Positions 11,066 to 22,871 of a stretch of 64,000 bases of DNA are shown piece after piece (positions within the stretch are counted from its first letter, which is position 1; the number at the start of each line of letters is the position of its first letter). The position numbers and the translations under genes were made by a program. This DNA comes from Riptortus pedestris (taxonomy: Eukaryota > Arthropoda > Insecta > Hemiptera > Alydidae). The stretch spans positions 225,430,501-225,494,500 of the forward strand of contig CM032228.1 of assembly GCA_019009955.1 (NCBI GenBank), in the 5' to 3' direction. The notes under the pieces were generated by a model that worked only from the letters and a program-made list of their open reading frames with translations, ran no database searches and was not told the origin of the DNA.

Positions 11066-11326
11066 GTCCGTCACGCAGGGTCTGCGTATACTAAGCAGAT
11101 TTCCCACGTGATGTTTTACAGTGAGCCGAGCAGTTAAGGAAACGGCCGAACTAGCTTTTGGCGGGAAAGTCACTCGTCCGTTAGCCACCCATATTTAATA
11201 AAAATGCAAATATCTCGGTTACTATTCAAGATAGAGAATAAATGTATATAACAATATTTATAGAAAATGTAATTTGCGATAACGGTAACGATCAAACAAA
11301 AATTGCGACCACTAGAGCGGTAACAG

Positions 11327-11378
<52 letters not shown>

Positions 11379-11402
11379 ATTATATATATATATATATATA
11401 TA
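11066..11402 (+). mobile_element. HINE-like element, 5' half fused to a second copy
   Basis: Good 5' end (GTCCGTCACGCAGGG, AAGCAGATTTCCCACGTG), the AACTAGCTTTTGGCGGG module, then an internal deletion from TTTGCGAT straight to AACGGTAACGATC, the hairpin and (TA)n. The 3' block is absent; the TA tract joins the next copy. Confidence 0.8.
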
Positions 11403-11543
11403 TTTCCCAAGTGCGTCACTTTTAGCAGATTTCCCTTAAGGGAAATCAGCTATTGAGGTTGTACTCATGACGGAATTTTCGACATTTTTCTTCAAATGTC
11501 CATCGATCCTACCTAGTAGATGACGAAAATGAGGTCCGTTCAA

Positions 11544-11587
<44 letters not shown>

Positions 11588-12588
11588 CTGTTACCGCTCT
11601 AGCGGTAGCAATTTTTGTTTGATCCTTACCAAACTTCATATTTAAGCGTTTTATGTAAAGAGAAAGATCAAGTTCGTTAACGGCTGAAATCGGACCAGTG
11701 GGAGGGGGGGTTTAGAGGGGAGGATTTTCAAAAATTCGAAATATCTCCGTTACTGTACGTCGGATCAAAAGATTGTATAGAACCAATCTTATTGCAAATT
11801 AAATTTACTATAAATAATGTTCTATACATTAATTCTCTATCTTGAATATTAACCGAGATATTTGCATTTGTATTCTGCGTGTCACCAATAGGCTATGTTC
11901 GGAGTTTCCGACGAGAGCTCTGGCGGCCGTTTCCATAACTATCGTCCCTCGTGAATAGGTTTAGAGGTTAGGTTAACTGTTTTTTGGGCTAGAAACTACT
12001 GGGTTATTACGCCCTAAATAATGTTTTAGGTTTAGAGGTTTCTTACTACTACAGTTGTTATTGGGCAGATTTCTCTATTGTAAAACTTCACGTGGGAAAT
12101 CTGCTTAGTTTACGCAGCCCCTGCGTGACGGACTTTTTTGCATTTATCTCAAAAATTAAAAGTTCAATGAGAACAATATTTAGTATTTAAGCTTCAAATA
12201 AAATGCTTCATAACATAATAGAATATTATTAATATGAGATGAGTAGGAGTCGGGGTTTACCAATGACCAAAAACTAAAATATGCAAATATCTCAGTTAAT
12301 AATCAAGATAGTGAAAAAATGTACATAACAACATTTATAGGACATTACATTTGCAACAAGTTTGGTTATATATTAGTTTTCGATCCGACGCATAATAACG
12401 GAGATATTAAGAATTTTCGAAATTCTTCCCCTCTAAACCCCCCCTCCCCCTGGTCCGATTTCAACCTTTAACGAACTTGATCTGTCTTTTTGTATAAAAC
12501 GATTATATATCACGTTTAGTAAAGATTAAAAAAATATTGCGACCGCTAGAGCGGTAACAGACATATATATATATATATATATATATAT

Positions 12589-12638
<50 letters not shown>

Positions 12639-12726
12639 TTTTGAAAATACCTCATTTTCGTCATCTCCTGAAAATCGCGTCATGAGAACAACCTCAATAG
12701 CTGATTTCCCTTAAGGGAAATCTGCT
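11402..12726 (+). mobile_element. HINE-like element (module B), interrupted by another copy
   Basis: Outer parts are 11402-11423 (ATTTCCCAAGTGCGTCACTTTT) and 12134-12726. Joined, they match the module B copy at 6449-7053, where the equivalent sequence is contiguous. The inner copy at 11423-12133 therefore inserted into a T run of this one. Core with CCCCCCTCCCCC, hairpin, (TA)n at 12565-12635, 3' block and GATTTCCCTTAAGGGAAATC palindrome are all present. The first 30 bases of the 5' end are missing. Confidence 0.8.
11423..12133 (-). mobile_element. HINE-like element, full length, nested in another copy
   Basis: Complete minus copy: TAGCAG plus perfect palindrome at the left, GCGTGACGGAC at the right, (TA)n at 11550-11583. 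Because the host is a related element, the boundaries are precise: the insertion lies in a T run with T on both sides and no clear duplication. Confidence 0.88.
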
Positions 12727-13492
12727 AAATGACGCAGCATATATTAAATAAAATAAAAAATATTGAAAACAATTACATTGTCTATTTTCTCCCTTACCGG
12801 GAATACAATATACATGAATATATAATCATTAACTTTATTTCAACCTATGACATTTAGCACGGTAAGCACTCGTGCGTCAAACGATAAAACATGAATAGTT
12901 TGCCAAATTAAATTATAATGAGAGGGGACGGGGAGGGTTATAACTTTTCGAAGAATAGTTATATATTCCACATCCTCGAAAATATATATATGAACCTTTG
13001 CCCTCAGCAACAACTATTAGTGACCCTTGGAATGCAGCTTAAAACAGTGCAATATGTTTCTACAACAATTTTTCATCACCTGAGCACTACTGACCCAACT
13101 GAAACACACATAAATGTAGGAAATATGAATTTAAGTTGAAATAAATTTACGAAATACCATTCAAAATTTAGAAATTTTGTATTAACCGCCTTTGTATATA
13201 TATGAAATATGAATTAATATATTCAGTAAACAAATATATCAACAAAAGGATTTGACGTTGACCTCACATGACTTAGTTACTTAATGAATTATATATACAA
13301 AATGGTTTATAAGAATTAATTCAATATTATTTCATTTCTAAGTAATGAATGAAATTTCAATTCCAAAGTCACCGAATCATAAAAGTCATAGAATATAATG
13401 TAAACATAATTATCTTTTTTTTAAAAAAAAAAAAAATCTATAGTATCTCGATACCTTTAACCAGGCATAGACATGCTTACATTGAATTAAAA
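12727..13492. other. Unassigned AT-rich DNA
   Basis: No coding potential; the 73-codon frame at 12918 has no recognisable motif. Confidence 0.4.
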
Positions 13493-14077
13493 GTCCGTCA
13501 CGCAGGGGCTGCGTAAACTAAGCAGATTTCCAACGTGAAGTTTTAAAATAGAGAAATCTTCCTAATAATGACAGCAGTAGTAAGGAATCTCTAAACCTAT
13601 TCACGAGGGAACAACAGTTATGGGAACGGCCACACTAGCTCTCGGCGGGAAGTCCCGAACATAGCAGACTCCTGCCGACCACACACATAATACAAATGCA
13701 AATATCTCGGTTAATATTCAAGATACAGAATAAATGTATAGAACAATATTTATAGTAAATTTAATTTGCAATAAGATTGATTCTATACAATTTTTCGATC
13801 CGACGCATAATAACGGAGATATTTTGAATTTTCAAAATTCCTCCTCTAACCCCCCACCCTCCCACTTGTCCGATTTCAGTCATTAACGAACTTGATCTCT
13901 CTTTTTACATAAAACGATTATATATCACGTTTAGTAAAGATAAAAAAAAATTGCGACCGCTAGAGCGGTAACAGACAAATATATATAGGTAGGATCGATG
14001 GACATTTGAAGAAAATTTTAGAAAATCGCGTCATGAGTACGACCTCAATAGCTTATTTCCCCTAAGGAAAATCTGCT
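13493..14077 (+). mobile_element. HINE-like element, full length with minimal TA tract
   Basis: Intact 5' end GTCCGTCACGCAGGGGCTGC, module A (AATAATGACAGCAGTAG, CGGCGGGAAG), core and hairpin ACCGCTAGAGCGGT. The TA tract has shrunk to ATATATA and runs directly into GGTAGGATCGATGG, deleting the GGACCTCATTTTCG part of the 3' block. Confidence 0.88.
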
Positions 14078-14679
14078 AATAAATATTTTTTATCCAGCCT
14101 ATTCAAATAGTAACTCAAATTTAACATACAACATGGTTTGTGCATTGTCCTTTCTATAACAAGGCCAAAAGAATCTCGAATCTAGTGTAGAGAACGAGGA
14201 TATAGAAGGGCAAAGAAAATGATGTTCAAAACTTACATACGTTTCTTAAGTCTGTAAATGAAAGTAAAAAAAATTTTTTAGATTGATAATAACCCACCTG
14301 GGAGAAGCAAAATAATATAAATAAATAAATTTAAAAAAAAAATTGACATTTTTTATTTAGAACTTTCTCTAATCCTCACTTTCCCCTTAGTCCACATCAT
14401 TCGTTACAACCTCACTAAATATGATCTGAGAACGGTCTGAAGTCCATTGTTTTTCAACTATGCCAAATATGTACATACGTACCTACAGATGTAACCCCCC
14501 AAAAAAGTCAAAATAGATTCAAGGAGAGACAAAAAGGATGACTCATTTGAAATCCGCATTTTCAAAGAAATTATCCGCTTGACAATACTTCCTATAGTTC
14601 GTCCAGAAATTCATAATCAAAGAGAAGAATAAATAATAATAACAGTGGGAGAGAAAGAACTATTGAGCAATGTTTAAAA
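14078..14679. other. Unassigned AT-rich DNA
   Basis: No feature recognised. Confidence 0.4.
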
Positions 14680-15106
14680 GTCCGTCACGCAGGCGAATTT
14701 TAAATTTAGCAAACTAAGCAGATTTCCCACGTGAAGTATTACAACATAGAAATTTCACGAGAGCCAAACAGTTACGAAAACGGCCGAACTAGCTTTTGGC
14801 GGGAAACACTTTCGTCAGTTACCCGCCCAAATTTAATACAAATGTAAATATCTCGGTTAATATTCAAGATAGAGAATAAATGTATATAACAATATTCATA
14901 GTAAATTTAATTTGCAATAAGATTGCTTCTATACAATGTTTCGATCCGACGTGTAGTAACGGAGAAATTTCGAAAATCCTCCCCTCTAAACCCCCCTCCA
15001 ACTGGTCCGATTTCAGCCATTAACGAACTTGATCTGTCTTTTTACATAAAACGTTTAAATATCGAGTTTGGTAACGATCAAACAAAAATTGCTAGAGCGT
15101 TAACAG

Positions 15107-15188
<82 letters not shown>

Positions 15189-17735
15189 TAGCTCAGATAC
15201 CCGGCTTCGCCCGGGAATTCATTTGAGGCTGAATGGTGATGGTATTTTTTAGCAGGCTTTACATTGCACAATATTTTGACATTTACCCGTCCCAGTGTTT
15301 GGATTGATACCCCTCGTTGCCGGTGATTTGCTAATAATAGAATTATTTGTTCGATAATTCTTCACAGTCTTCGATATTTTTATACTTCCCGTCTCTTATA
15401 CATGTAAATATGGTGAATTTTTATTTCAGGCCTCCCTTATAACCCCCCTCCCGTTCGAACCTAAAAATTTTAATATAACTTATAATTATGGAAGAATTAA
15501 TGCTAATTGACATACCGAGTTTTGTTAAGTTCGGTTCAGCCGTTAGTGCCCGCTAAAGTGTTAACATATAACTCATTTATACTTAGGTATACAACAAAAG
15601 TGTATATAACAAAAGTTACTCCACATAACAAAATAAACAACTTTTGTTATGATTATATTTGCGGAAAAACCAATAGGAAACGAAATATCGCTACTTTTAA
15701 TTTCAGGCTTCCCTTATAACCCCCACTCCTGCCCGTACATAGAAATGCTGGTATGGCTTATTATAATGAAGGCCTCATTGCTAATACACATACCGAGTTT
15801 TATTTAGTTCGGTTGAGTCTTTTTTGGTAAATAATATTGTTGACTCCCGCTATAATTTTTAGCGAATAACGCATTTAAACTTCGGTATACGACAAAAGTG
15901 TATATAACAAAAGTTACTCTAAATAACAAAGTAAACAACTTTTGTTATGTGCATATTTGCCAAAAAACCAATAGAAAACGAAATATCGATATTTTTAATT
16001 TCAGGCTTTCCTTATAACCCCCACTCCTGTTCGTCTCAGAGAAAATTAATATAGCCTAAAGTCTAAGTTGGGCTAGTAGTAATACACATACCAAGTTTCA
16101 TAAAATTCGGTTCAGTCGTTTATGCGTGAAAAGGTAACAAACAAACAAACAAATAAACAAACAAACAAACAAACAAACAAACAGACACCAAAGAAACAAA
16201 ATGCAGTTATGGTGTCTATGACATGTGAAACGAAAAGTTATCGTGAAATTTAGCGAAAAAAATCAATGTACAGACAGAGGTTACAATTTTATATATATAT
16301 AGATATCTATATATATATAAAATTGTAACCTCTGTCTGTACATTGATTTTTTTCGCGAAATTTCACCATAACTTTTCGTTTCACATGTCATAGACACCAT
16401 AACTGCATTTTGTTTCTTTGGTGTCTGTTTGTTTGTTTGTTTGTTTATTTGTTTGTTTGTTTGTTTGTTACCTTTTCACGCATAAACGGCTGAACCGAAT
16501 TTTATGAAACTTGGTATGTATATTACTACTAACCCAACTTAGACTTTAGGCTATGTTAATATTCTCTGAGACGACCAGGAGTGGGGGTTATAAGGGAGGC
16601 CTGAAATTAAAAATAGTGATATTTCGTTTCCTATTGCATTTTCGGCAATTATGCACATAACAAAAGTTGTTTAATTTGTTATTTAGAGTAACTTTTGTTA
16701 TATACACTTTTGTCATATACCTAAGTATAAAGGCGTTTTACGCTAAAAATGATAGCGGAAGTCAACAATTTTATTTGCCACAAAAGACTCAACCGAACTA
16801 AACCAAACTGAGTATGTGAATTAGCACTAACGTCTTCCTTATAATAAGCCATTCTAACATTTCTAGGGACGGGCAGGAGTGGGGGTTATAAGGGAGACCT
16901 GAAATTAAAAATAGTGATATTTCGTTTCCTATTGCTTTTTCAGCAAATATGCACATAACAAAAGTTGTTTATTTTGTTATTTAGAGTAACTTTTGTTATA
17001 TGCACTTTTGCCGTATACGGAAGCATAAATGAGTTATACGCTATAAACTAAAGCGGGAGTCCACAATTTTATTTGGCACGAAAGACTCAACCGAACTAAA
17101 TAAAACGCTCAGTATGTGTATTAGCACTAACGCCTTCCTTATAATAAGCCATACTAACATTTCTAGGGACGGGCAAGAGTGGGGGTTATAAGGGAGGCCT
17201 GAAATTAATAATAATGATTTCCTATTACGGTTTCGGCAAATATGCACATAACAAAAGTTGTTTATTTTGTTATTAGAGAAATTTGCTCAACGCTTATTTT
17301 CAATATGAGCTACCAGTTACCTCACCTGAAAAATTAATTCAAATGTATGTCAATATTTTCTCCTTAATAATTCAAATCTATGCATAAAGCACAGGTGACG
17401 GGAAATATGACAATATGCAGGACAGTGAAGTCTTACATAAAAAAATAATTTTATTATTAACTAAGGCCAACAACGGGTATTTACCCTAAACACTGGAACG
17501 GGTAAATGTCAAAATATTGTGCAAAGTAAAGCCTTGCCAAAAATATACCATCAACATTCAGCCTCAAATGAATTCCCGAGCGAAGCCGGGTATCTGAGCT
17601 AGTATATATATAATTTTGAACGGACCTCATTTTCGTCATCTCCCGGGTAGGATCGATGGACATTTAAAGAAATTTTTCGAAAATCGCGTCATGAGTACAA
17701 CCTCAATAGCTGATTTCCCTGAAGGGAAATCTGCT
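14680..17735 (+). mobile_element. HINE-like element split by a 2.4 kb palindromic insertion
   Basis: 5' part 14680-15186 has GTCCGTCACGCAGG with a small insertion, module AACTAGCTTTTGGCGGG, the core and (TA)n. 3' part 17604-17735 has TATATAATTTTGAACGG, the full 3' block and the palindrome variant GATTTCCCTGAAGGGAAATC. The two parts complement each other exactly around the TA tract, so the palindrome at 15187-17603 inserted there. Confidence 0.82.
15187..17603. repeat. 2.4 kb inverted repeat: two tail-to-tail copies of a CTAGCTCAGATACCCGG family
   Basis: Left arm starts ACTAGCTCAGATACCCGGC and the right arm ends with its complement. The axis is between 16304 and 16305, inside a TA-rich AGATATCT, with no spacer. 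Around the axis the arms pair nearly base for base, including an (AAAC)n block at 16138-16183. Outer portions are more diverged (right arm about 1.3 kb, left 1.1 kb). Each arm holds three imperfect direct units of about 285 bp, each with CATACCRAGTTT, a hairpin AACAAAAGTT...AACTTTTGTT and CCTTATAACCCCCACTCC. No ORF. The CCCGGCTTCGCCCGGG end motif is typical of dispersed arthropod repeats of uncertain class. Confidence 0.85.
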
Positions 17736-17737
17736 AA

Positions 17738-17944
17738 TAAAATGCAAATATTTAAGTTAACATGTGAAATAGAGAAATAGTGCATAGAATACCTTTATAT
17801 GTAGGAAATCAAGAACTTCCAGATTCAACTTTAACGGAGTTAGGTTGAATTTTCGATTTTTTTCCTTTCAACCCCCCCCCCCCCTCAGACCAATATCAAC
17901 TGTTGATCTTTATTTTTACAAGAAAATATTATATAACGATTTCG
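17738..17944 (+). mobile_element. HINE-like core fragment
   Basis: Diverged core: AATGCAAATATTTAAGTTAA, a C14 run, and ACTGTTGATCTTTATTTTTAC. No termini. Confidence 0.55.
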
Positions 17945-18280
17945 GATGGAGCACATTATCATTATCTCATAAGTAGGACCATTAAACACATACTGATTAA
18001 CTGCAGGAACATTGAATGCTTAGATACTCCACACAACATGTACGAACTTCTTACAGGCAGGAGCCCACATATACAAAATACTCAAAATCACCTTATATGT
18101 ATTTGTTGATTTTAATACTTGTATTTAATGTTTAATTATGGTGTATAATTTTAGCAGATTTTCCTTTAGGGAAATCAGCTATTGAGGTCGTACTCATGAC
18201 GCGATTTTCGAAAAATTTCTTCAAATGTCCATCGATCCTACCCAGGAGATGACGAAAATGAGGTCCGTTCAAAATTATAT

Positions 18281-18343
<63 letters not shown>

Positions 18344-19303
18344 TGTTAACTCTCTAGTGGTCGCAAGTTTTGTTTAATCGTTACGAAACTCGGTCGGAAA
18401 AGACAGATCAAGTTCGTTAATGGCTGAAATCGGACCTGAGGAAGGGGGGGGGTTTAGAGGGGGAATTTTTCGAAAATTCAAAATATCTCCGTTATTATGC
18501 ATCGGATAAAAAAATTGTATAGAACCAATCGTATTGCAAATTAAATGTACTATAAATATTGTTATATACATTTATTCTCTATCTTGAATATTAACCGAGA
18601 TATTTGCATTTTTATGAAGTCTGTGGTCGGGTATAGTTCGGATTGGGTCGGCCGTTTCCGTAACAGATCGGCTCAGGTGGAAGCTTCTTCTACCTTTACG
18701 TGTCGTTTCTAACCTTACCTTACTTTCGTTACTTTGTGAGATTCATGCAAATACGTTCTGTTCATCCGCCCCCCCCCCTTCTTTAGTTCTTTGACTACTA
18801 AAATTTGAGTTATTAAAATATAAATTATTCTTACAATTCAGAAGCCGTTTCAGTTGGGAATTTATTTTAATTAACTGAAAGATTTCTCATTACCGTTTGT
18901 ATTTAATCATGGTGGTGTTGGTAACAGCCAGTATGCAGATTTCTCTTTTGTAAAACTTCACATGGGAAATCTGCTTTGTTTACGCAGCTCCTGCGTGACG
19001 GACTTTTTTTTTTTGGCTTAGTGAGAAATTTAATATAATTTTAGATGATATAAATGTACTATTATATAGAATTATTATTTGTTATTTATTTTTTAATAAA
19101 ACCATTTTAAATTGTTGTCATTAATACTAGTCTAATGTTTATTTGTTGTTTCTATTACTTATATTTAATGTTTAATTATGGTGTTTACTTTTTTTTATTG
19201 GTACAGTTTTTTATTATTTAACCATAATTTAGTTTTTATTTTACATTGTTAAACATTGAGCCAAATCGCCTAGTTGTGGTTGTTCCTGTATAAATAAATA
19301 AAA
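17945..19303 (+). pseudogene. LINE 3' end (RNase H-type family), interrupted by a HINE-like copy
   Basis: 17945-18108 encodes the C-terminus of a non-LTR retrotransposon ORF2, reading IKHILINCRNIECLDTPHN, which aligns with IKHILTDC of the longer copy at 25798-26220. The 3' UTR continues to 18150, is interrupted by the HINE-like copy 18150-19003, and resumes at 19004 with AATAAAACCATTTTAAATTG and the tail CATTGAGCCAAATCGCC ... TAAATAAATA. 5' truncation is normal for LINEs. Not coding-competent. Confidence 0.8.
18150..19003 (-). mobile_element. HINE-like element, full length, module C
   Basis: Left TTAGCAGATTTTCC with the palindrome, (TA)n at 18276-18340, right CTGCGTGACGGAC. The 5' module (CCCCCCCCCTTCTTTAGTTC, GAAGCCGTTTCAGTTG, GGTGGAAGCTTCTTCTACC) is shared with 43374-44210 and 60305-60970 and closely matches the first. 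Inserted in a T-rich spot of a LINE 3' UTR. Confidence 0.9.
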
Positions 19304-19310
19304 TATATTT

Positions 19311-19404
19311 TGTAGGAAGGATTCACATTTGAAAACATTGTTTGAAAGTCGTAGCATGAGTTCAACCTCAATATAGATATTTTTCCTGTTGGGAAAACTG
19401 CTAA
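19311..19404 (+). mobile_element. HINE-like 3' end fragment
   Basis: GTAGGAAGGATTCACATTTG, GCATGAGTTCAACCTCAATA and CTGCTAAAA match the 3' block; the palindrome has decayed. Confidence 0.65.
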
Positions 19405-20260
19405 AACTAACATTACCATAGTAGTGACGTTTCCAAGATTCTGAAACAGTGAATTAAAATCCGATAGTTTTATGTATATAAGTAGAGGAAAGACCTCTAA
19501 AGGATAACAAAAAAAAAAAAGATTACACTCCTTTGAGACCAAGAGGTTAATAAAAAAATGAATATAATTTGTTCAATTCTTGAATCCGAATACGAGTATT
19601 CCATATCTTTCCTTGGAACGAGATGCTATTGAAGTAATTGTTCCTAATGGAAGAGGATCACCGAAAATGTCCTTAATCCTTTAGAATGATTTGTTTCAGC
19701 GGAGCACTCTCAGAGCACGAATTCCATTTTCATTTCAGAGGTCCTTGCCTTGTAGAAATGGAGAAACTTTCGGTTTGTAGGCAACGCGCGAATGCTCAAA
19801 CGATACTTCAAGGGTTTACAAAAATTTAGTTTTGTCAAATGATTTATTTTTCTCATTTACGTTTGTTTTTTGATTTTTTTCTGTATTTGTTAACAGCTTT
19901 GTGTGGTTCAATACAGAAATGTATTTTTCTAAGTTTGTACAATTCCCAGAATAAGTTCCAAGGTCTGATAAACATAACAAATATTAGCTTTAGCCGGACC
20001 GCCGAACCAAAAATATAACTATATCACTTTCGGAGGCCTCTCAGAAGCAAACAATCGGAACTCAGAAGTCAGCTTACAAGCGATTTTCATTGCCAAACTT
20101 TACCAAGGTCAGGGTATTATTGAGTGCCATGAATTTATTACGAAACTGAAGACATTTTAAGTGAAGTTTCAATACTCGTGCAGTAATAACTCAATTCTAG
20201 TACGATTCGTTGTAAACAAGATTGTTTACATGAGTTTCTTCGAAATACATATGGGCATGT
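19405..20260. other. Unassigned AT-rich DNA
   Basis: No feature recognised. Confidence 0.4.
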
Positions 20261-20399
20261 TTTAGCAAAATTTCCCTTGAGTTAAATCAGCAATAGAGGC
20301 TGTACTCATAAAGTGATTTTCGAAAAATTTCCTCAAATGTCTGATCCAACCCAGAAGATGGAGAAAATAAGGTCTGTTCAAAATTACACACACACACAG

Positions 20400-20459
<60 letters not shown>

Positions 20460-20536
20460 TTTTAATCTGACCTCATTTTCGTCATTTATACCTCAATCTC
20501 CTAAAAGTATGAATAACTCACGTAATATTTGAGCTC
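20261..20536. mobile_element. Two facing HINE-like 3' blocks around a CA/TA microsatellite
   Basis: 20261-20386 is a minus 3' block (TTTAGCAAAATTTCCCTTGAG ... GTCTGTTCAAAATT). 20386-20455 is (CA)n then (TA)n. 20456-20492 is a plus 3' block start (ACAGTTTTAATCTGACCTC), followed by a divergent-module piece (ATGAATAACTCACGTAATAT). Either two truncated copies joined through the microsatellite or a rearranged one. Confidence 0.65.
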
Positions 20537-20710
20537 TAGACAGTAGAGAAACTGAAGGAATCCCCATTGTTCTCGTGTGGCGAGTTGGATACGGCTGACC
20601 ATATGATCCTCCAATGTCCGCGTTTCAACGCCAAGCGTATTCGGATAATGAGTGCTTTCTCATATGTGAACTGGCCTCCTGAGAGCTACCTTACTTACCT
20701 GAGTTGGTAA
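20537..20710 (+). pseudogene. LINE ORF2 C-terminal fragment
   Basis: Reading frame ending TGG TAA at 20710 encodes FSCGELDTADHMILQCPRFN near 20569-20628, the terminal Cys/His motif that closes ORF2 in RNase H-bearing non-LTR retrotransposons. It belongs to a different family from the 25.8 kb LINE. The upstream part is missing and downstream DNA is unassigned. Confidence 0.6.
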
Positions 20711-22269
20711 ACGAAGCTGATAGATTTTCAGCCTTCAGGACCTTTGCCCAAGAGGCTAGTTAGTTATGCTCTTGCTGCCACTTCTCTGAATAGAGGCAAG
20801 GGAGTCGCAGCTGCGGGTTCCCCTAGGACTTTTTGGACTTAAAGTAAATCTCCCAAATACTGCACTTTTATGCTTATCCGTGCTCGGTGAGCTAGGCTAA
20901 GTTACCGAACAAATTTGTCTATTCAAAATTTTATATCTCTAAATAAATGGGGACCGCTGGTATGGAGAAACCCAAAGGTTCAGCGGGGGCAGAGGTAGAA
21001 AAAACTGATTTAGCGTTTTAAAGAGGTTATACTTGGAATATTGAGGTTATCCTTGCTTTCCGTATCAACATTTTTCATTGAATTAGGTTTCGTTGAAAAA
21101 AAAAAAGGCTAAGCTATGGGCATCGAGCTCTCTTGTGGCAGGAATAAAAATACTAAGTATAGAACGTAAATGCCTCTTAGCATGTATAGCAGAGGTGGTG
21201 TGAATGAATATCTTTAATGAAGTAGATAACCTCATAACTGGAGATAGCATAAATTTGAAGTAAAATTATTACCAATGCCTATTATCGTTCCCCAAAGGAT
21301 TTTTCTTGGAAAAATAAATTGTTTATATATTCTTACTCGAATTTAATGATGAGTGCCTCAGTTTTAGGAATGCGAGAGGTCAAGAGGAGGAGGTCAAGGG
21401 GATGGGGTCTGGAGAGGTAGTTAAGTTTCACTCTGCAACAATCTTCCTAATTCCCCAAGGGAAAACAACCCTTTTTATTTCACTCAATCCTTATGTTCAC
21501 GCTTGATATATATTTTAATTCTGGGCACCCTAATTTTTTGGCCCCATTAACTCCAACAAGAATGTAATCCTTGCAGTCTTCCGCCAGTCAGTATAGCACA
21601 TATTTATACCTTTCTAACCTGGTACCCTTAACTCATTATTTTTTTAATATAGCACCCTGGAACTTTAATAAATCGTTAGTAAACTTCTTGTGATTGTAGA
21701 TACAAAAATAACTGTGCTTGATTTTTCAGATAACAAAAGGAGCATATCTATAGATGAGCGAAATTAACAAGTTTTGCTCCGTATGTTCTATTACAGCCCG
21801 TATCATAAATAATTTTTTTGAAAATCATGCTGCAAGTATTGTACGAATATTGTGTCGAAACATATTGGTATATATATATATTTCGGCATGAAGACCATTT
21901 TCAGTAGCACATGAGCATAATATTGATTTATGTCACTTTTTCATTGACTTTCAGGTAGCTTAGTCATGACTAAAATTACTCCAGAAATTGTAGTTTTTCT
22001 ACCGTGTAAACTTATTATTAACTGAAAAGAACATTTTGTAAAATTAAAATCGGAGTAGGCGTGTCTGATGGTTCTTGAAAAGAACCACCGTTAGTTGTAC
22101 TGTTTAATCACGCCCCGGTAGAGAGAAAATTCAAATAATAAGGGCAAACCCTTTAAGGTGGAGTAGCCTCAAACAGCATATGTATTATTTGTTGGTCCCT
22201 ATTAGAAATATCGCAGAATTGTCTGTTGTCTCGGAAGAGAAGGTACTAGGAGATATATAATGAAGTTTA
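20711..22269. other. Unassigned AT-rich DNA
   Basis: No gene recognised. A 7 bp stem hairpin (GGTTCTT/AAGAACC) lies at 22070-22086. Confidence 0.4.
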
Positions 22270-22464
22270 CTATGGATGAAGTATATAAGAGTCTGTAGAC
22301 GGCCTGGAGAGATTGGTAGCCATGTCGAGTAGGGGCACGAAGCGAGTAAAAGCTGTCAAAAGAGCATCCTCCGATAGGTCAGATACACGTTCAATGGAGA
22401 CCTGACAGAGGACTTGCGGAGGCTGGTACCCGCAATTAGAGGATGCTCTCTTCGAATCGTACAT
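22270..22464 (-). pseudogene. Possible BEL/Pao-type integrase fragment
   Basis: The frame contains IERVSDLSEDALLTAFTRFV, which resembles the integrase-core stretch of BEL/Pao LTR retrotransposons around 'VSDLsteaFlaAfrRFvarRG', where the downstream SDNGTNF motif would follow. That catalytic segment is not preserved here. Short, isolated, no LTR nearby; family recall only. Confidence 0.4.
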
Positions 22465-22871
22465 AGTGGTTTAAAAATGTTGGAAAGGCCCAGACCCTGC
22501 AGAGCACCCTCTAGTTACTTAGTTTAAACCCTTCAACTTATGACAGAGCTATCTGATAGAATCTAAAACAGATTCTCAATGATCTTATTAGAGTTGACTT
22601 TCCCTGAAACAACCAAAATTTCTGATAGAAACCTAATAATAGTAAACGTGGAGGAGCTTGCCTTACGCAATATAGCTTGATATCTCTCGCAAAATATCAT
22701 CTCATATTCCACTTTCTCTTAGAATTTCTTCATTATCTAGAAAAGGGCTTAATCTACAAAATGAACTCAATTTTCCTATTATAAATGTAGTTATATGTTT
22801 ACATATAGTCTTTTAGAATTATTATTATTAAACCCATATTTTTTCAATATTTATTTACAAAAGATAATTAG
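22465..22871. other. Unassigned AT-rich DNA
   Basis: No feature recognised. Confidence 0.4.

Noticed and set aside
15187..17603. Palindrome considered as a pair of inverted long terminal repeats of a Penelope-like or foldback element
   Set aside because: No ORF between or near the arms and no evidence that the pair moves as a unit; kept as an inverted repeat of unknown class.
22070..22086. Minus-strand hairpin GGTTCTTTTCAAGAACC resembling a histone mRNA 3' stem-loop
   Set aside because: It is 17 and not 16 nt, the loop does not fit the 4-nt consensus, and no histone reading frame lies upstream on that strand.
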